Assembly: GCA_026982835.1 (NCBI GenBank)
Contig: JALSGI010000864.1
Coordinates: forward strand, 1 to 8,318
DNA length: 8,318 nucleotides
Reading direction: 5' to 3'
DNA from: Planctomycetota bacterium
Lineage (GTDB): Bacteria; Planctomycetota; Planctomycetia; Pirellulales; S012-138
Position 1 is the stretch's first letter. Every line of letters starts with the position of its first letter. This document shows, piece by piece, positions 6,402-8,318 of this stretch. Under the pieces are notes generated by a model. The model was not told the DNA's origin and searched no databases. It saw only the letters and a program-made list of their open reading frames with translations. Made by a program: the position numbers and the translations under genes.

Positions 6402-7402
6402 ACACCCCCGCCCCCTTGCTGCAAGTGGAAAACCTCTCGGTGGAGTTCCACACCGACGAGGGTGTGGTGCGTGCCGTGCAGGAGGTGAGCTTTTCGCTTT
6501 ACCGCGGGCAGACGCTGGCCCTGGTGGGCGAAAGCGGCTGTGGGAAGACCGTCACCAGCCTGGCCGTGATGGGCCTGGTTCCCCGGCCCCCGGGACGCAT
6601 CACCGGCGGCCGCGTGCTGCTGCAAGGGACCGACCTGCTGCGGCTTTCGCCCCGGCAGCTGCAACACGTGCGCGGACGCCGCGTGGCCATGGTGTTCCAG
6701 GACCCGATGACCGCCCTGAACCCCTTTCTGACCATCGGCGAGCAGCTCACCGAATCGATGCGCTACCACCTGGGGCTTTCGGCCCGGCAGGCTCGCCACC
6801 GGGCAGGCGAGCTGCTGGAGCGGGTGGGCATCCCCGGGGCGGGGCGTCGCCTGGGCGACTACCCGCACCAGTTCTCCGGCGGCATGCGGCAGCGAGTGGT
6901 AATCGCCATGGCCCTGGCGTGCCGCCCCCAGATGGTGATTGCCGACGAGCCTACCACGGCCCTGGATGTGACGATCCAGGCCCAGATCCTCGACTTGCTC
7001 CGCACCTTGCAGCAGGAAGAACAGTTGGCCGTGCTGCTGATTACGCACGATCTGGGCGTGGTGGCCGACATGAGCCACCACGTGGCCGTGATGTACGCCG
7101 GGCGGATCGTCGAACAGGCTCCCACGGAAGAAATCTTCGCTCGGCCTCGGCATCCTTACACCCACGGGCTGCTGGGCTCGGTGCCTCGGCTGGACGAGAC
7201 CGCTTCGGGACGCTTGACTGCCTTGCCGGGCGAGCCGCCCAACCTGGCCCGGCTGCCCTCCGGCTGTGCGTTTCATCCCCGCTGTCCGTTTGCCGAGGCG
7301 CGTTGTCAGCAGCAGCGTCCCGGGGCGGAGGAGGTTTCCCCGGGGCACACGCGAGCCTGCTTTGTTTCCTGGTGGGAGCAAACCGCGGCAGGGAGGGGCT
7401 AG
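6398..7402 (+). CDS. Peptide/nickel-type ABC transporter ATP-binding protein (OppD/DppD family)
   Basis: A 334-residue cytoplasmic ATPase that powers the importer through contact with the permease EAA loops. All nucleotide-binding elements are intact: Walker A GESGCGKT (44-51), Q-loop in FQDPMTALNP (Q101), signature SGGMRQ (160-165), Walker B MVIADE (179-184), D-loop TALD (187-190) and switch His217 in ITHDLG. The C-terminal oligopeptide-transporter extension is present (HPYTHGLL, LPGEPP) with Cys290, Cys296, Cys303 and Cys321, a pattern linked in this family to an iron-sulfur cluster. Its ATG overlaps the permease stop as ATGA and no Shine-Dalgarno precedes it, so translation is probably coupled. 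An in-frame upstream ATG at 6293 lies inside the permease and is rejected. No DppF-type second ATPase follows, so this protein must pair with one encoded elsewhere or with itself. Confidence 0.95.
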   Translation: MNTPAPLLQVENLSVEFHTDEGVVRAVQEVSFSLYRGQTLALVGESGCGKTVTSLAVMGLVPRPPGRITGGRVLLQGTDLLRLSPRQLQHVRGRRVAMVFQDPMTALNPFLTIGEQLTESMRYHLGLSARQARHRAGELLERVGIPGAGRRLGDYPHQFSGGMRQRVVIAMALACRPQMVIADEPTTALDVTIQAQILDLLRTLQQEEQLAVLLITHDLGVVADMSHHVAVMYAGRIVEQAPTEEIFARPRHPYTHGLLGSVPRLDETASGRLTALPGEPPNLARLPSGCAFHPRCPFAEARCQQQRPGAEEVSPGHTRACFVSWWEQTAAGRG

Positions 7403-7406
7403 CGGG

Positions 7407-7434
7407 AGCCGCCGCCTCTGCCTCGGCAGCGGCT
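7407..7434 (+). terminator. Hairpin after the oppC-oppD pair, weak terminator candidate
   Basis: AGCCGCCGCC (7407-7416) pairs with GGCAGCGGCT (7425-7434) with one C-A mismatch, leaving an 8-nt loop. It lies 4 nt after the TAG of the ATPase gene and upstream of the next promoter candidate, where a terminator is expected. No T run follows, so it does not meet the usual criteria for an intrinsic terminator. Confidence 0.3.
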
Positions 7435-7467
7435 GGCGCGGCTGGAGGAAGCGGCAGCGGGGAATCG

Positions 7468-7496
7468 TTGTGGCAAGTTCCCTGGAGGTTTACAAT
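7468..7496 (+). promoter_or_regulatory. Candidate promoter of the purF-like gene
   Basis: TTGTGG (7468-7473) and TACAAT (7491-7496) are separated by 17 bp. The -10 matches five of six consensus bases and stands out in a GC-rich setting. The -35 matches only three. A start near 7503 would give a leader of about 68 nt containing the hairpin 7512-7531 and the ribosome site 7555-7560. It implies that purF is transcribed independently of the transporter pair. Confidence 0.45.
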
Positions 7497-7511
7497 CGAG
7501 AGTGTGCCCCC

Positions 7512-7531
7512 GGCCGGTACGGGAACCGGCC
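7512..7531 (+). promoter_or_regulatory. Leader hairpin upstream of the purF-like gene
   Basis: GGCCGGT (7512-7518) pairs perfectly with ACCGGCC (7525-7531) around a 6-nt loop. It falls in the predicted 5' leader, and a T5 run (7546-7550) follows 14 nt later. The distance is too long for a simple intrinsic terminator. It could stabilise the leader or be part of an attenuator, but no known purine riboswitch core was recognised around it. Confidence 0.35.
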
Positions 7532-7554
7532 TGCCGCCCCAGGGATTTTTCAGC

Positions 7555-7560
7555 AGGAAG
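7555..7560 (+). promoter_or_regulatory. Ribosome binding site of the purF-like gene
   Basis: AGGAAG lies 10 nt before the ATG at 7571. It supports ATG 7571 over the in-frame TTG at 7562, which would be only 1 nt from this site. Confidence 0.65.
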
Positions 7561-7570
7561 CTTGCCCGCC

Positions 7571-8318
7571 ATGCATCATCACTGTGGAGTGGCCGCCATC
7601 TACCACCAGGCTGGCCGCGAAGTGAGCCCTCTGCTGGGAAAAGTGCCCGCCGCGGAAGCCTCTCGCCTGTTGCCGCGGATGCTGCTGGACATCCAGAACC
7701 GCGGGCAGCTTTCGGCCGGGCTGACCAGCTACAGCCCCCTGCGGCCCCAACTGCTGGTGACGTACAAGGACCTGGGTACGGTGCAGGAAGTGTTTCGCAT
7801 GGGGCACCAGGGAAAGTATCGCTCGCTGATGGAGCAGACCTCGGGCATGGCCGCCATCGGTCACGTGCGCTACGCCACCTGCGGCCGGGAGGACCGCAGC
7901 TATGCCCAGCCCTTTGAGCGGCAGCACCTGCAAAAGCACAAGTGGTTTGCGTTCGCTTTCAACGGCCAGTTGGCCAACTACTCCCAGTTGCGGCAGGAGC
8001 TGCTGGAGGACGAAGACAACTACCTGGCCCGCGAAACCGATACCGAGATCATCCTCCATGCCATCAGCCACCAGTTCTCCGGCGACCGCCGCCCCGACCT
8101 GGTGGAGGTGATGCGCCAAATCAGCGCCAAGTTCGACGGTGCCTACTGCCTGGTGTTGCTCAACGCCCTGGGACACATGCTGGTGGCCCGCGATCCGCTG
8201 GGCATCCGTCCGCTTTGTTGGGCCAGGCGTGGGCCGCTTTTTGCCGCGGCCAGCGAGAGCGTGGCCTTGCTGAACCTGGGCTTTCGGCCGGAGGAGATTC
8301 AGCCGCTGGAGCCGGGTT
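7571..8318 (+). CDS. Amidophosphoribosyltransferase-like protein, N-terminal part, cut by window end
   Basis: 249 residues are visible and the frame is open to the window edge. The family enzyme transfers glutamine-derived ammonia to phosphoribosyl pyrophosphate in the first committed step of purine synthesis, in the cytoplasm. The visible part is a class II (Ntn-type) glutaminase domain. The nucleophile Cys5 sits in CGVAAIYH, followed by IQNRGQLSAGL (41-51), GHVRYATCG (97-105), the oxyanion-hole-like NGQLAN (131-136), ETDTEIILHAI (155-165), FDGAYCLVLL (188-197), RDPLGIRPL (207-215) and ASESVALL (227-234). The last two motifs favour PurF over asparagine synthetase or glucosamine synthase. The phosphoribosyltransferase domain would lie beyond 8318 and cannot be checked. 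The cysteine follows MHHH, so a tetrapeptide would have to be removed to expose it. It has its own candidate promoter and leader hairpin. Confidence 0.85.
   Translation, partial: MHHHCGVAAIYHQAGREVSPLLGKVPAAEASRLLPRMLLDIQNRGQLSAGLTSYSPLRPQLLVTYKDLGTVQEVFRMGHQGKYRSLMEQTSGMAAIGHVRYATCGREDRSYAQPFERQHLQKHKWFAFAFNGQLANYSQLRQELLEDEDNYLARETDTEIILHAISHQFSGDRRPDLVEVMRQISAKFDGAYCLVLLNALGHMLVARDPLGIRPLCWARRGPLFAAASESVALLNLGFRPEEIQPLEPG

Noticed and set aside
6370..7917. 515-residue plus-strand frame running through the ATPase gene into purF
   Set aside because: It is a shifted frame of two genes with complete family motifs in other frames. Its translation is low-complexity Arg/Pro/Gly/Ala.
1..8318. tRNA, rRNA, or an intact insertion sequence
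   Set aside because: I saw no cloverleaf, conserved rRNA segment or transposase reading frame on either strand.

Overview
The window is GC-rich (by eye about two thirds G+C) and looks like a chromosome segment from a planctomycete, probably a Pirellulales-like or related lineage. The main evidence is the large minus-strand gene. It combines a Pirellula/Verrucomicrobium-type dehydrogenase-like beta-propeller, a PVC-type heme-binding CxxCH domain and a ThuA-like domain, an architecture characteristic of Planctomycetota and Verrucomicrobiota. The low density of canonical promoters and the short hairpin repeats fit this but do not prove it. No genus is claimed.

Layout. Positions 1-684 hold no gene I can support. 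They hold a dense, quasi-periodic array of thirteen short perfect hairpins, each with a 4-nt loop. A 94-bp exact direct repeat (1-94 and 358-451) is embedded in it, and a nested inverted repeat (582-673) ends 11 bp before the stop codon of the next gene. Positions 685-4848 (minus) encode a 1387-residue exported multidomain cytochrome. Positions 4849-5216 are a 368-bp divergent intergenic region with a good ribosome binding site for the minus-strand gene but only weak regulatory candidates otherwise. Positions 5217-6401 and 6398-7402 (plus) are a translationally coupled oppC/dppC-type permease and oppD/dppD-type ATPase, overlapping by 4 bp. A 168-bp spacer (7403-7570) follows, with a candidate promoter and two hairpins. 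The last gene, from 7571 and cut by the window end, is a PurF-like amidophosphoribosyltransferase read through most of its glutaminase domain.

How the genes relate. The exported cytochrome probably works outside the cytoplasmic membrane in oxidation of a sugar or polyol-like compound, but its substrate is unknown. The oppC-oppD pair would form half of a peptide/nickel-type importer. Neither the partner permease (DppB) nor the second ATPase (DppF) is adjacent, so these must be elsewhere or replaced. purF appears to have its own promoter and is probably unrelated to the transporter. The most unusual structure is the hairpin array at 29-637. Its stems differ in sequence but stay perfectly paired, the loop is always four nucleotides closed by a C-G pair, and many centres lie 46-55 bp apart.
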